DNA from: Hymenobacter sp. YIM 151500-1
Lineage (GTDB): Bacteria; Bacteroidota; Bacteroidia; Cytophagales; Hymenobacteraceae
Assembly (NCBI RefSeq): GCF_025979885.1
Contig: NZ_CP110139.1
Span: 558,001-622,000, forward strand
Direction of reading: 5' to 3'
Length of the DNA stretch: 64,000 nucleotides
A program made the position numbers and the translations under genes. How positions within the stretch are numbered: position 1 is the first letter of the stretch; every line of letters begins with the position of its first letter. Of this stretch, positions 1 to 9,665 are shown piece after piece. The notes under the pieces are model-generated. The model was not told where the DNA came from and did not search any database. It saw only the letters and a program-made list of their open reading frames with translations.

Positions 1-109
1 GCGCTGGCAGTCAGCAAATAAAAGAGCCAGGCCAAATAGGCCCAGGGAAGCAGGAAATGGCATCAGAAACGGGCTGGAAAACTGCGAGGGTTACCGTAGC
101 TTTACGCCG

Positions 110-1324
110 GTGAACGTCTCGCGCTACATATCCAATAAGATTGACGGGGCCGACTCAGGTTCGTTTACCTCGTCGGTGACAAAGATAGCCATCATCAGCA
201 TTGCCATGGGGCTGGCGGTGATGGTCGTGTCGTTTGCCATTCTGGAAGGATTTCGCAACGAGATTCAGAACAAGATTTTCTCGTTCGGCGCCCACCTGCA
301 AATCAGCAAGTACGACACCAACAACTCCCTGGAAGCGGCCCCCATTGCCGGGCCGCGCCTGGTGCAGGAACTGCGCCAGAACCCCCAAGTGCACACCATT
401 CAGCCGTTTGCCCGCAAAACGGCCATCATCAAAACCAAGGAGGAAGTGCTGGGCGTGGTGCTCAAGGGCATCACCGAAGAAGCCGGCCGCTCGCCCATGC
501 GCCAGAACCTGGTGGCCGGGCAGTTTCTGACCTTTACCGACTCGGCGGCCAGCAACGACGTGCTGCTCTCGCGCAAGGTGGCCGACAAGCTCCGCCTCCG
601 GCCCGGCGACAAGGCCCTGTTTTATTTCATTCAGAACCCGCCGCGAGTGCGCCAGTTCACGGTGCGCGGCATCTACCAAACCGGCCTCGACGAGTTCGAC
701 GAGGCCTACGTCATCGGCGACCTGCGCCAGGTGCGGGAGCTGAACGCCTGGCCCGACTCCCTGGTGGGCGGCATGGAAGTAACCGTGCGCGACTTCAACC
801 GCCTCGACCCCGTAGCCGACAACCTCTACGAAAGCCTGCGCTACGACCTCAAGCTAGACAAGATTACCGACCAGTACGCCCAGCTGTTCGACTGGCTGCA
901 GCTGCTGAACCGCAACGTCATTATCTTTCTCATCCTCATCATCTTCGTGGCCACGTTCAACATGGTGGCCACCATTTTTATCATGATTCTGGAGCGCACC
1001 AACATGATTGGGGTGCTCAAGGCCGTGGGGGCCACGGATAACCAGATTCGGAGCATGTTCTTTTTCCGGGGCCTGAGCCTGACGGTGCGGGGCATGCTGT
1101 ACGGCAACCTTATTGGGCTGGGCTTCTGCGCGGTGCAGTACTTCTTTCACCCCATTCCGCTGGACCCGGAAAACTACTACATGGACCGCGTGCCGATTTA
1201 CTGGGACCCGTTCATTATCGTGGTGCTGAACGCGGCCACCTTTCTGACCTCCCTGCTGGCCGTGCTGATTCCGACCTACCTGATTGCCCGCATCAAGCCG
1301 GTGGTAGCCATCAAGTTCGACTAA
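110..1324 (+). CDS. LolC/LolE-type ABC transporter permease (FtsX family)
   Basis: 404-residue inner-membrane permease. One membrane segment lies near residues 25-47, then a periplasmic domain (about 50-265), then three C-terminal segments (about 270-297, 318-340, 365-392). This is the MacB/LolC/FtsX topology. The family moves lipoproteins or other periplasmic substrates using ATP from a separate ATPase; no ATPase gene lies beside it here. The start is GTG at 110: the frame stays open to the window edge, but the N-terminus from here (NVSRYISNKI) is the usual family beginning. TAGCTTTA at 97-104 resembles a -7 box but lies too close to the start to be certain. Confidence 0.85.
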   Translation: MNVSRYISNKIDGADSGSFTSSVTKIAIISIAMGLAVMVVSFAILEGFRNEIQNKIFSFGAHLQISKYDTNNSLEAAPIAGPRLVQELRQNPQVHTIQPFARKTAIIKTKEEVLGVVLKGITEEAGRSPMRQNLVAGQFLTFTDSAASNDVLLSRKVADKLRLRPGDKALFYFIQNPPRVRQFTVRGIYQTGLDEFDEAYVIGDLRQVRELNAWPDSLVGGMEVTVRDFNRLDPVADNLYESLRYDLKLDKITDQYAQLFDWLQLLNRNVIIFLILIIFVATFNMVATIFIMILERTNMIGVLKAVGATDNQIRSMFFFRGLSLTVRGMLYGNLIGLGFCAVQYFFHPIPLDPENYYMDRVPIYWDPFIIVVLNAATFLTSLLAVLIPTYLIARIKPVVAIKFD

Positions 1325-1359
1325 GGACGTGGAGCCAGCCCGGAAGGATACCCTGCCAC

Positions 1360-1399
1360 CGCAATGCCCACTGCAGCCTGAGCTGCGGTGGGCATTGCG
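1360..1399 (+). terminator. hairpin terminator after the permease gene
   Basis: A 17-base inverted repeat with one mismatch (CGCAATGCCCAC... / ...GTGGGCATTGCG) and a six-base loop follows the stop codon by 36 bases. The tail is only weakly T-rich. Confidence 0.6.
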
Positions 1400-1450
1400 T
1401 TTGGAACCCATTGGTAACACAACGGTAACCTACTGCCCGCCTTGCGGCGG

Positions 1451-1458
1451 TACTTTTG
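1451..1458 (+). promoter_or_regulatory. Bacteroidota -7 element (TACTTTTG)
   Basis: TACTTTTG matches TAnnTTTG exactly and lies 49 bases before the ATG at 1507. No clear -33 box is seen. Confidence 0.55.
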
Positions 1459-1506
1459 TATTTTCGAGTCTTAGAATCCCTCCACCTTTCACCTTTGCTT
1501 ACCTGA

Positions 1507-4500
1507 ATGAAAAACTCTACCCGTTTGTGGCCTACGCTGCCGGCTCTGCTGGCGGCGCTGGGCCTGAGCACCGGAGCTGCCGCGCAGGCCACCCTGCAAA
1601 ACAGCCCGTACGTCGAAACCTTTGACGCCATTGGGACGGCCCTGCCCACGGGCTTCACGGTGCGCACCGGCGCCTCGGCCACAGCCCTGGGCACGGAAGC
1701 TACACTAACCGCAACGGCTACGCCGTGGAGCAATACTGCGGGCCGCTTCAGCAACTATGCTTCGGCCGATGGCCTGACCGATGCTGCCGACGCCACGGCC
1801 CAGGCGGCCTCCACCGACCGGGCCTTAGGCGTGCGCCAAACGGGGTCCTTCGGCGACCCCGGCGCTGCTTTCGTGTTCCAGGCAGCCAACACCACCGGCA
1901 AAACAGACTTTAAGCTGGAGTTTAAGCTACAGTCCCTGGACAAGGCTTCGGTTCGCACGACGACTTGGCAGGTAGATTACGCCACCGGCGCTGCGCCCAC
2001 GGCTTTCCAAATCATCGGAAGTGGTACAACCCTGGGTGGTAGCACGTTTGCTAACAATCCCATCACCGTTGACTTCGGCAGCCGCCTGAACAACAGCACG
2101 GACCCAGTGTGGATTCGCATCGTGGCCCTGACGGCTTCGTCGGGCTCTGGCAGCCGCCCCACCACGGCCATCGACGATTTCTCGCTGAGTTGGCAGACGC
2201 CTGCTCCGGCCGCTCCGGCCCTCACGGTGCCTTCGGCGGCGCTGGCCTTCAACGGCCAGGCCATCAACACTACATCGGCCGCGCAAAGCTACCAACTGAG
2301 TGCCGTCAACCTTACGGCCGACGTAACGGTAACGGCGCCGGCCAGCTTCACGGTGTCGAAAGACAATACCACGTTCAGCCAGACTATCACCTTCACGCCG
2401 GCTGAGCTGGCTTCGGCCAAAACGGTGTACGTGCGGTTTGCGCCCACCGCGGTAGGGCCGGCCTCCGGCAATATCACGCATGCTACTACCGGGGCTACCA
2501 CTCAGAACGTGGCCGTATCAGGCTCCGGCTTCGACCCGGCTAACCGCCTGTTCGACTTCGATAACTGCACCACCGGCCTGCCCGATGGCTGGACCCAGTT
2601 CAGCGTGCAGGGGGCCCAGGTATGGGGCTGCACGCCGTTTGGGCGCGACGCGGCCGACGCCTCTGGCAAGACCAATAAGCCCAACGGCTTGCAGATGAAT
2701 GGCTTTGTGAGCGGCACCGGCAACCTTGCCAACGAAGACTGGCTGATTTCGCCGGCTTTCAACACCGCCGCCTTCACCATTCCGCTGCTGTCGTACTACA
2801 GCCGCACGGCCTTCAACGGGGCCCAGCTGCAACTGAAAGTATCGACCAACTACTCCGGCACGGGTAGCCCCACGGCCGCCGGTGTTACCTGGACCGACGT
2901 GTACGGCGCCTTCCCGGCCCAAGGCAGCGACACCTGGACGCTGACCGACAACGTGAACCTGTCGGCCTTCAAAGGCACGACCATGTACGTGGCCTTCGTG
3001 TACTCGTCGTCGGCGACGGAAAGTGCCCGCTGGACCCTGGACGACATCCGCCTGCGCGACGCCAGCGCAGCCCCGGCCCCGACGGTGGCCGCCGCGCCCG
3101 GCCTGGTTATTTTCGGCTACCAGGCCGAAAACACCAGCGGCACCCGCATCATCAACGCCTCGCTGCGCAACCTGACCGGCGACGTTACCATTTCAACCAA
3201 CGGCGGCGCCTTCCAGGTGTCGAAGGACGGTACCACGTTCAGCAACAGCATCACCTACACCCCGGCCGAAGCCAACAACTCGGCTAAGCCCGTGACGGTG
3301 CGCTTCCGCCCCACAATTGCAAATTCCACTTTCGCCGGCGTGCTTACCGTAGCCACGGCCGGCGCTACCAGCGCCACGGTAAACCTGAGCGGCAACTCCT
3401 ACAACGCCTCGGCCACGCTGGAAGTGGTGAACTGGAACATCGAGTGGTTTGGCGGCACGGGCACTAACCAGGGCCCCAACGACGAAGACAAGCAGCAGGC
3501 CAACGTAAAAAGCGTGTTGGCAGCGTTGAATGCCGACGTGTTTGCCTTGTCGGAAGTAGTGGACACCGTGCGCCTGGGCCGCGTGGTGCGCGAGCTGGGC
3601 GGCTACCGCTACAGCGTGTCGACGGCGGCCTCGGGTGGGGCCAGCAACTTTGGCACGGCCCAAAAGCTGGCCTTCGTGTATCGCCCCAGCGTGGTGCGCA
3701 ACCCTACGTTCTCGGTGCTGCTGGAATGCCCCGGCCAAGCCACAACCTGTGACGCCTACGAAGCCTGGGCCTCGGGCCGCTTCCCCTACGCCATGGAGGC
3801 CGATGTGACCTTAAACGGCAACACCAGCCGCGTGGCCTTTGTGCTTATCCACGGCAAGGCCAACACTGCCCCGCTGCTGGAGTCGTACGACCGCCGCAAG
3901 AAGGGCGCTGAACTGCTCAAGGCCAAGCTGGACGCCGACTACGGCAACAAGAACGTCATCATCCTGGGCGACTTCAACGACGACCTCGACCAGACCATCA
4001 CGGCCGGCATTGCTTCCCGCGAATCGACCTACAAAAACTTCGTGGATGATGCCGCTAACTACCGCGCCCTCACGCTGCCCCTAAGCCAGTCGGGCCAGCG
4101 CTCCACGGCTAGCTTCGGCGACATGATTGACCATGTAGTAGTGTCCAACGAGCTGGCGCCGAGCTACATTCCGAACTCGGCCGAGGTGCTAACGGCCGTA
4201 GCCGCTACCGTGGCCGACTACGCCAACACGACCTCCGACCACTACCCGATTCAGACCCGCTTCACTCCCGGCACCGTAACCGGCACCAGCAAGGCCGGGC
4301 GCCTCGCCCAGCGCCTCGTAGTGCAGCCCAACCCCGTGCACGGCGCCCTACGCCTGGAGCTGCCCACCCAGGCCGGCGAGCTGACCCTGCACGTCACGGC
4401 CACCGACGGCCGCGTGGTATTCGTGGGCCAGGGCCGCGCCGAGCAAGTCAACCAGCAGCTCAACCAACGGCTGGGTTCCTTCGGGGCGGGCCTGTACCTG

Positions 4501-4554
4501 GTGCGCGCCACCAGCGCCACCAGCACCTACACGGGTCGCTTCGTGAAAGACTAA
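1507..4554 (+). CDS. secreted endonuclease/exonuclease/phosphatase-domain protein with T9SS type A sorting domain
   Basis: 1015 residues. A signal peptide ends near GAAAQA (about residue 27). Then come an N-terminal beta-rich domain, an Ig-like module (about 240-345), a choice-of-anchor-J-like domain (about 348-525, starting FDFDNCTTGLPDGW), a second Ig-like module (about 530-635) and an endonuclease/exonuclease/phosphatase domain (about 639-917). The last shows NWNIEWFG, GDFNDD and SDHYPI, the metal and catalytic signatures of the DNase I-like fold. The C-terminus (VQPNPVHGALRLE to GRFVKD) is a T9SS type A sorting domain. Probable role: an outer-membrane-exported extracellular nuclease or phosphodiesterase. 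The substrate cannot be read from sequence. Confidence 0.85.
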   Translation: MKNSTRLWPTLPALLAALGLSTGAAAQATLQNSPYVETFDAIGTALPTGFTVRTGASATALGTEATLTATATPWSNTAGRFSNYASADGLTDAADATAQAASTDRALGVRQTGSFGDPGAAFVFQAANTTGKTDFKLEFKLQSLDKASVRTTTWQVDYATGAAPTAFQIIGSGTTLGGSTFANNPITVDFGSRLNNSTDPVWIRIVALTASSGSGSRPTTAIDDFSLSWQTPAPAAPALTVPSAALAFNGQAINTTSAAQSYQLSAVNLTADVTVTAPASFTVSKDNTTFSQTITFTPAELASAKTVYVRFAPTAVGPASGNITHATTGATTQNVAVSGSGFDPANRLFDFDNCTTGLPDGWTQFSVQGAQVWGCTPFGRDAADASGKTNKPNGLQMNGFVSGTGNLANEDWLISPAFNTAAFTIPLLSYYSRTAFNGAQLQLKVSTNYSGTGSPTAAGVTWTDVYGAFPAQGSDTWTLTDNVNLSAFKGTTMYVAFVYSSSATESARWTLDDIRLRDASAAPAPTVAAAPGLVIFGYQAENTSGTRIINASLRNLTGDVTISTNGGAFQVSKDGTTFSNSITYTPAEANNSAKPVTVRFRPTIANSTFAGVLTVATAGATSATVNLSGNSYNASATLEVVNWNIEWFGGTGTNQGPNDEDKQQANVKSVLAALNADVFALSEVVDTVRLGRVVRELGGYRYSVSTAASGGASNFGTAQKLAFVYRPSVVRNPTFSVLLECPGQATTCDAYEAWASGRFPYAMEADVTLNGNTSRVAFVLIHGKANTAPLLESYDRRKKGAELLKAKLDADYGNKNVIILGDFNDDLDQTITAGIASRESTYKNFVDDAANYRALTLPLSQSGQRSTASFGDMIDHVVVSNELAPSYIPNSAEVLTAVAATVADYANTTSDHYPIQTRFTPGTVTGTSKAGRLAQRLVVQPNPVHGALRLELPTQAGELTLHVTATDGRVVFVGQGRAEQVNQQLNQRLGSFGAGLYLVRATSATSTYTGRFVKD

Positions 4555-4616
4555 GCGGTCTGTAGAGGTGAGAAAGTAGACCTGAGAAGTCAGGCTCCGG
4601 CTTGCTCCCTACGTGA

Positions 4617-4649
4617 AAAGCCCCGCTGCCGGTTGGCAGCGGGGCTTTT
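4617..4649. terminator. bidirectional terminator
   Basis: AAAAGCCCCGCTGCC and GGCAGCGGGGCTTTT flank a four-base loop. A-rich and T-rich ends suit termination of both the converging plus-strand nuclease gene and the minus-strand M23 gene. Confidence 0.9.
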
Positions 4650-4673
4650 GGCATGTAACGCCGGGCTTCTGTG

Positions 4674-5363
4674 TCACAGCCAGCGGCTTTGCAAGATGAG
4701 GTTGGGGTCGGGGCAGAGGGCGGCCCATTTGTCGCGCTCCTCGGGCAGGGCCACGCCGGGAAAGTCGCCGGTCAGGCCCAGCATGTCGGCAATGACCTGG
4801 AAGTGAAGATGGGGCGGCCAGTCGCCGTTTTCGGGAGCGGGGCCGACTTCCGTGAACGTGTCACCTTTTTCGATGCGCATGCCGGGGCGCAGCAGCAGAG
4901 TTTCGCGGCGGCTCAGGTGGCCGTAGAGGGTGTAAAAGGGGGTGTCTTCGAGCTGATGTTCCAGAATGACCGTGGGGCCGTAGTCACCAAAAGAGGAGTT
5001 GTCCTGCACGCTGTGCACCACGGCGTCGAGTGGGGCCAGCACGGGCGTGCCGGCGCGCAGCCACACGTCTACGCCCAGGTGCAGGGAGCGGGCGGGCGCG
5101 CCGGGGTCGGGGCCGAACAGGCCGGGGCTGCGACGGTAGATGACGCGGTTTTCGAGGTAGCCGCCCACGCCGATATGGGCTTGCTGAGCGGCCAGCAGCC
5201 GGGCCACCAGCGCCTCGAAGGCGGCCGTGTCGCGCAGGTCGGCATCCTGAAGCAGGGAATTGTTAGCGGTGAAGTCCAGGCGGGCCACGTCGGGCGCGCT
5301 CAGGTCCACGGGCAGCACGGGGCCAAACTCGTGCTGGTGGCGTTCAAGCAAGTCTGCAAGCAT
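4674..5363 (-). CDS. M23-family metallopeptidase domain protein, apparently cytoplasmic
   Basis: 229 residues from ATG at 5363; a TTG ten codons upstream also keeps the frame open, but the ATG is preferred. The M23 (LytM) zinc motifs are present: HLGVD (His95, Asp99), YGH (147-149) and PHLHF (His185, His187). The family cleaves peptide cross-links in peptidoglycan. There is no signal peptide or membrane segment, which is odd for a wall hydrolase, so an intracellular or non-wall role is possible. Transcribed divergently from the paaE-like gene. Confidence 0.75.
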   Translation of the reverse strand: MLADLLERHQHEFGPVLPVDLSAPDVARLDFTANNSLLQDADLRDTAAFEALVARLLAAQQAHIGVGGYLENRVIYRRSPGLFGPDPGAPARSLHLGVDVWLRAGTPVLAPLDAVVHSVQDNSSFGDYGPTVILEHQLEDTPFYTLYGHLSRRETLLLRPGMRIEKGDTFTEVGPAPENGDWPPHLHFQVIADMLGLTGDFPGVALPEERDKWAALCPDPNLILQSRWL

Positions 5364-5492
5364 AGAAAAGGACACGGTGGCCGCGGCGGCCAAACCGGGA
5401 AGGTGAGAAGGATGTTACCAGACGCTACCGGCACAACAGTTTGTACGTACAACCGGCGCGGCGCAAGCTACGTCAAGCGCCACATTATCCTG

Positions 5493-5500
5493 TACTTTTG
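5493..5500 (+). promoter_or_regulatory. Bacteroidota -7 element (TACTTTTG)
   Basis: Exact TAnnTTTG match 40 bases before the ATG at 5540, in the divergent gap between the M23 and reductase genes. Confidence 0.6.
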
Positions 5501-5539
5501 CACCCCATCCATCAAGCCGAAAGTTCTCCCGTTCTTCTC

Positions 5540-6652
5540 ATGAGCAGCCCCTACCTCACGCTTACCGTTGTTGAGCTTACCCAGGAAACCCCCGACGCCG
5601 TTACCATTCATTTCGAGCGACACGACCGCCAGGCGGTTAGCTGCCTGCCAGGGCAGTTCCTGACCTTGATTTTGCCCTGCGGCCCCGGCGGCAAGAAAGA
5701 GCGGCGGGCCTACTCCCTGAGCAGCACGCCCAGCGAAGCCCCGCGCCTGGCCGTCACGGTGAAGCGCGTGGCCGGCGGCCTGATGAGCAACTACCTGCTC
5801 GATACCGTGCAAGTAGGGCAGCAGCTGGAGGTGATGGCGCCCATCGGCAACTTCACGCTCACGCCCCAGCCCGGCGCGGCCCGCTCGGTGGTGCTGGTGG
5901 GGGCCGGCTCGGGCATCACCCCGCTGATGAGCATGCTCAAGGCCGTGCTGCGCGAAGAGCCCCAGAGCCAGGTGCTGCTCGTGTACGGCAACCGCAACGA
6001 GGAGTCGGTCATCTTTGCTGAGCAGCTGCGCCGGCTGGAGCAGCAGTACGCCGGCCGCCTGCAAGTAGAGCACGTGTACAGCCAGCCCAAAGGCCCCGTA
6101 ACCGCCCACCAGCACACCGGCCGCCTCAACCGCACCATGCTGCTGCGCATTCTGGAGCAGCGCCACTCGTTTCCGCCGGCCCAGGCCGAGTACTACCTGT
6201 GCGGGCCCGAGGGCATGATGCTGGAAGCCCAGGCTGCCCTGGAACTGCTGGGCGTGCCGGCCAGCCGCATCCGCCGCGAAAGTTTTGTGGCCGCTGCCGA
6301 GGCCACCGAAACGGCCGCCGCCCAGCCCCACGGCCACGGCGACGTGTCGGCCGCCACCACCGACGAGGGCGCCAGCCTCACCCGCACCGTTACCATCCAC
6401 TACGAGGGCGCCGAGTACCAGTTTGCCGTCGAGCCCAACCAGACCATTCTGGAAGCCGCCCTCGACCAGGACATCGACCTGCCGTACTCCTGCCAGGCCG
6501 GCCTGTGCACCGCCTGCCGCGGCAAGTGCCTCTCGGGCAAGGTGCACCTGGATGAGCGCGAAGGGCTGTCGGATGCCGAAATGAACCAGGGCTACGTGCT
6601 GACCTGCGTGGGCCACCCGCTCACTAGCGACGTGGTAATTGAAATTGGCTAA
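5540..6652 (+). CDS. paaE: PaaE-type ferredoxin--NAD(P)H oxidoreductase
   Basis: 370 residues with three modules. The FAD-binding barrel (about 5-105) has RAYSLSS. The NAD(P)-binding domain (about 110-250) has GAGSGITPLMSML and CGPEGM. A C-terminal plant-type 2Fe-2S ferredoxin domain (about 285-370) has CQAGLCTACRGKC and a later LTC. This order is typical of PaaE, which passes electrons to the phenylacetyl-CoA epoxidase. The oxygenase genes paaABCD lie about 5 kb away on the other strand, which supports the role, but other oxygenases use similar reductases. ATG at 5540 was chosen because the upstream in-frame extension overlaps the promoter. Confidence 0.75.
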   Translation: MSSPYLTLTVVELTQETPDAVTIHFERHDRQAVSCLPGQFLTLILPCGPGGKKERRAYSLSSTPSEAPRLAVTVKRVAGGLMSNYLLDTVQVGQQLEVMAPIGNFTLTPQPGAARSVVLVGAGSGITPLMSMLKAVLREEPQSQVLLVYGNRNEESVIFAEQLRRLEQQYAGRLQVEHVYSQPKGPVTAHQHTGRLNRTMLLRILEQRHSFPPAQAEYYLCGPEGMMLEAQAALELLGVPASRIRRESFVAAAEATETAAAQPHGHGDVSAATTDEGASLTRTVTIHYEGAEYQFAVEPNQTILEAALDQDIDLPYSCQAGLCTACRGKCLSGKVHLDEREGLSDAEMNQGYVLTCVGHPLTSDVVIEIG

Positions 6653-6903
6653 GTTTAACCTCAACTTCTGAACGCCCGGCCGCTGGCTGCCCAGGGAGCC
6701 GGCGGAAAGTCAGCGGCCGGACAGCTAACCACCTGCTGTTCACTACCAAGTACCTATTTCGAGAACAGGGCCTTACGTTTGGCACATCAGCCAACCTTAG
6801 CCCACCGGCCGGAGTATTAGGGGGCCGGGTTTTGGCTGAACCGCTTTTGCTTTGGCGAAGCCGGGAAGTCAACGGGCTGCCCGCACATTTTTTTGTTCCG
6901 TCC

Positions 6904-8664
6904 ATGACACATTTCCCTTCTGCTGCCACTGCTGCTGTTCCGGCCGCCGACCTGGCCACCGACACCCAGCGTCCGCCCCGGAAGTACCTGCCCGAGTCGT
7001 TCCAGGTAACCGATTGGGCCAGCATTGAGCCGTATTTCGTTGAGCTGCGCGACCGGGCCATTGGTTCGGCAGCCGAGCTGGAACGCTGGCTGCTGGACCG
7101 CTCGGAGCTGGAGGCCGTGCTGAGCGAGGACCTGGCCTGGCGCTACATCCGCATGACCTGCGACACGCAAAGCCAGGAGCGGTCCGAGGCGTTTCAGTAT
7201 TTCGTGAGCGAGATTGAGCCCAACGTGGCGCCCTACGACCACGCCCTCAACGAGAAGATGATGCAGTCGGAGTTCTTGCCCGGCCTCGACCCCGAGCGGT
7301 ACCGCGTCTTCATTCGCTCGGTGCGGCAGGCCCTGGAAATCTACCGGCCCGAGAACATTCCGCTCAAAACCGAAATCAGCACCAAGCAGCAGCAGTACGC
7401 CGCCATTGCCGGGGCCATGACCGTGACCCTGGACGGTGAGGAGCTGACCTTGCCCCGCGCCGCCGACCGCCTCAAAAGCCCCGACCGGGCCGTGCGCGAA
7501 GAAGCCTGGCGGGCCATTCAGGCCCGGCGGATGCAGGATGCCCAACCCCTCGATAAGCTGTTCACCGAGCTGATTGACCTGCGCCACCAAGTGGCGCTGA
7601 ACGCCGACTTCGCCAACTTCCGCGACTATATGTTTGCCGCCCTGGGCCGGTTCGACTACACGCCCCAGGACTGCTTTGCCTTCCACCGGGCCATCCGCGA
7701 AACCGTGGTGCCGCTCATCGACGACCTCGACCTGGAGCGCCGCCAGGACCTGAGCCTGCCCGAGCTGCGGCCCTGGGACCTGGATGTAGACGTGAGCGGC
7801 AAAGCGCCGCTGCGGCCGTTTGAGACGGGGGAGGAGCTGCTGGAAAAAACCGTGACTGTGTTTGAGCGCCTCGACCCCTTCCTGGGTCAGTGCCTGCGCA
7901 CCATGCGCCAGATGGGCCACCTCGACCTGGAAAGCCGCAAGGGCAAGGCCCCCGGCGGCTACAACTACCCGCTGGACGAAACCGGGGTGCCCTTCATCTT
8001 TATGAATGCTACGTCGTCATTGCGCGACGTGGTGACCATGCTGCACGAGGGCGGGCACGCCGTGCATTCCTTCCTCACCCGCCGCCTCCCGCTGTCGGCC
8101 GACAAGCACCCGCCATCCGAGGTGGCTGAGCTGGCGTCGATGAGCATGGAGCTGATGAGCATGGACCACTGGGACGTGTTTTTCGAGGACGAAGATGAAC
8201 TGCGCCGTGCCAAGAAGACCCACCTCGAAAGCGTGCTCGAAACCTTCCCTTGGGTGGCCACCATTGATAAGTTTCAGCACTGGGTGTACGAGCACCCCCG
8301 GCACACGGAGGCGGAGCGCCACCAGCGCTGGACGGAGGTTTTCGACGAGTTCAACCAGCGCACGGTGAGCTGGAAGGGCCTCGAACACGTGAAGCCTTAC
8401 CTGTGGCAGAAGCAGCTGCACCTCTACGAAGTGCCGTTCTACTACATCGAGTACGCTATGGCTCAGCTCGGGGCCATTGCCGTGTGGCGCAACTTCCGCC
8501 AGAACCCGCAGGAGGGCCTGGCTGCCTATCAGCGGGCCTTGGCCTTGGGCTACACCGCTCCCATCGGCGACATCTACGAGGCCGCCGGCATCCGCTTCGA
8601 CTTCAGCACCGAGTACCTGCGCAGCCTCGCCGATTTCGTGCGCGACGAAATGGCGCGGCTGTAA
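6904..8664 (+). CDS. M3-family oligoendopeptidase (PepF-like)
   Basis: 586 residues. The zinc-binding HEGGH lies in MLHEGGHAVHSF near residue 382, followed downstream by the conserved ELASMSMELM glutamate region. These are the M3 thermolysin-fold signatures. The enzyme degrades oligopeptides in the cytoplasm; no signal peptide is visible. ATG at 6904 was preferred over a TTG 24 codons upstream. A strong terminator follows. Confidence 0.9.
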   Translation: MTHFPSAATAAVPAADLATDTQRPPRKYLPESFQVTDWASIEPYFVELRDRAIGSAAELERWLLDRSELEAVLSEDLAWRYIRMTCDTQSQERSEAFQYFVSEIEPNVAPYDHALNEKMMQSEFLPGLDPERYRVFIRSVRQALEIYRPENIPLKTEISTKQQQYAAIAGAMTVTLDGEELTLPRAADRLKSPDRAVREEAWRAIQARRMQDAQPLDKLFTELIDLRHQVALNADFANFRDYMFAALGRFDYTPQDCFAFHRAIRETVVPLIDDLDLERRQDLSLPELRPWDLDVDVSGKAPLRPFETGEELLEKTVTVFERLDPFLGQCLRTMRQMGHLDLESRKGKAPGGYNYPLDETGVPFIFMNATSSLRDVVTMLHEGGHAVHSFLTRRLPLSADKHPPSEVAELASMSMELMSMDHWDVFFEDEDELRRAKKTHLESVLETFPWVATIDKFQHWVYEHPRHTEAERHQRWTEVFDEFNQRTVSWKGLEHVKPYLWQKQLHLYEVPFYYIEYAMAQLGAIAVWRNFRQNPQEGLAAYQRALALGYTAPIGDIYEAAGIRFDFSTEYLRSLADFVRDEMARL

Positions 8665-8683
8665 TTGGCTAGTTGCCTGGCAG

Positions 8684-8717
8684 CAAAAAAGGGTCGGCTT
8701 AGCCGACCCTTTTTTTG
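8684..8717 (+). terminator. rho-independent terminator
   Basis: GGGTCGGCT-TA-AGCCGACCC with flanking A and T tracts follows the oligopeptidase stop codon by 20 bases. Confidence 0.92.
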
Positions 8718-8796
8718 GTTTGAAACCAGATGATACCGCTTGGAAGCTGGTTGCGTTTCTACAGCAGTCAATCAGTTTTTAGCTTCACCCTGCTTC

Positions 8797-9120
8797 TTAT
8801 TGATGGCGGGTAGTATCGGGGCGAGGGCCAGGAGGGGGAGTTTGCGGGCCACGGGTAGTGTCGCGGGGCGGCGTAGGAGTGCGCACGGTGTCGCGGGGCG
8901 GGGCTGGAACGCGCACGGTGTCGCGCGGAGGGGTGGGAGTACGTGTCGTGTCGCGCGGGGGCACCGGAACGCGCACCGTGTCGCGGCCTGCTCCGCCGCG
9001 GCCAGGATAATCGGGCCGCGGCGTTTCGGTGGGAAACAGACCACAGGCCACCAAGGAAAAACCCAGGGTACAGACGGCCAGCAGATTAGTTAGTGGAGTT
9101 ACGGCTGAGTTCTTTTTCAT
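8797..9120 (-). CDS. small lipoprotein with proline-rich RDT repeats
   Basis: 107 residues from ATG at 9120. An N-terminal lipoprotein signal ends SLVACGLF, so Cys about 25 is the probable lipid anchor. The rest is five ten-residue units of the type RDTVRVPVPP / RDTTRTPTPP, then a GPQTPPPGPRPDTTRHQ tail. It is probably an extended, disordered spacer on the periplasmic or outer-membrane side. No enzymatic motif is seen and the function is unknown. Confidence 0.7.
   Translation of the reverse strand: MKKNSAVTPLTNLLAVCTLGFSLVACGLFPTETPRPDYPGRGGAGRDTVRVPVPPRDTTRTPTPPRDTVRVPAPPRDTVRTPTPPRDTTRGPQTPPPGPRPDTTRHQ
8851..8990 (-). repeat. 30-bp in-frame tandem repeat in the lipoprotein gene
   Basis: The core GTGTCGCG recurs at exact 30-base spacing (about 8858, 8888, 8918, 8948, 8978). 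It encodes the ten-residue proline-rich unit, so unit gain or loss keeps the frame. Confidence 0.85.
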
Positions 9121-9279
9121 AGGAAAAGGGTTAACAGGTTCGGCGGCATGACCGGCCAATCCCCAGCGGGGTTGCGTCGGCTGAAAAAATACCAAGCCCC
9201 CACGTGCCCTCGCCGCCAACTTGTGCGCCACGTAATGACGCGGCTGTAAACCGTATGCCACGGAATAATGGAATACAAA

Positions 9280-9311
9280 ACGGCCCCGCTACTGGTGGCG
9301 GGGCCGTTTTC
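9280..9311 (-). terminator. terminator of the minus-strand gene ending at 9351
   Basis: ACGGCCCCGC and GCGGGGCCGT flank an eight-base loop. Read on the minus strand, the stem is followed by TTTTGTATT. Confidence 0.85.
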
Positions 9312-9350
9312 TTTCGTTGAAAAAGTACTGGTCACTCACTCCGTGTGCTG

Positions 9351-9665
9351 TTATAGTGACTGAACGCAGGTAATGTGCGCGTCTCTCCACGAGTTAGCCG
9401 ACTGGTTATTCACTAGCTCGAAGGAGATAGTAACCCGTTCGGGCGTAGTAGACAACGTGTTCCAGTAGTTATCCCACTGGGCGCCGACGGGCCGGAGCTT
9501 CTGGCCATCTTCTAAAACGAGCAGCAACGGGCTCTGCTGCGGGTCCGGGCTTTGCACGGTGGCCACCATTGCACACGCTAGTGTAGGTGGCGCGGGTGAT
9601 AGCTCGCACGTGAAAGCCATTTGTGAAAAGGCTGCAATAAGAAGAACTGTGCTGACACGACGCAT
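9351..9665 (-). CDS. hypothetical exported protein
   Basis: 104 residues. The N-terminus RRVSTVLLIAAFSQMAFTC looks like a signal peptide, possibly of lipoprotein type (Cys20). The remainder has a short beta-rich stretch (LLLVLEDGQKLRPVGAQW) and a C-terminal cysteine that could pair with others. No family recognised. Confidence 0.6.
   Translation of the reverse strand: MRRVSTVLLIAAFSQMAFTCELSPAPPTLACAMVATVQSPDPQQSPLLLVLEDGQKLRPVGAQWDNYWNTLSTTPERVTISFELVNNQSANSWRDAHITCVQSL

Noticed and set aside
4671-5543. 290-codon plus-strand ORF opposite the M23 gene
   Set aside because: Antisense shadow of a gene with clear M23 motifs; composition typical of GC-rich reverse frames.
5468-6664. 398-codon minus-strand ORF opposite paaE
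   Set aside because: Antisense shadow of a gene with FAD, NAD and 2Fe-2S motifs.
8851-8990. CRISPR or regulatory repeat
   Set aside because: The 30-base repeat is in frame and encodes a proline-rich peptide repeat.
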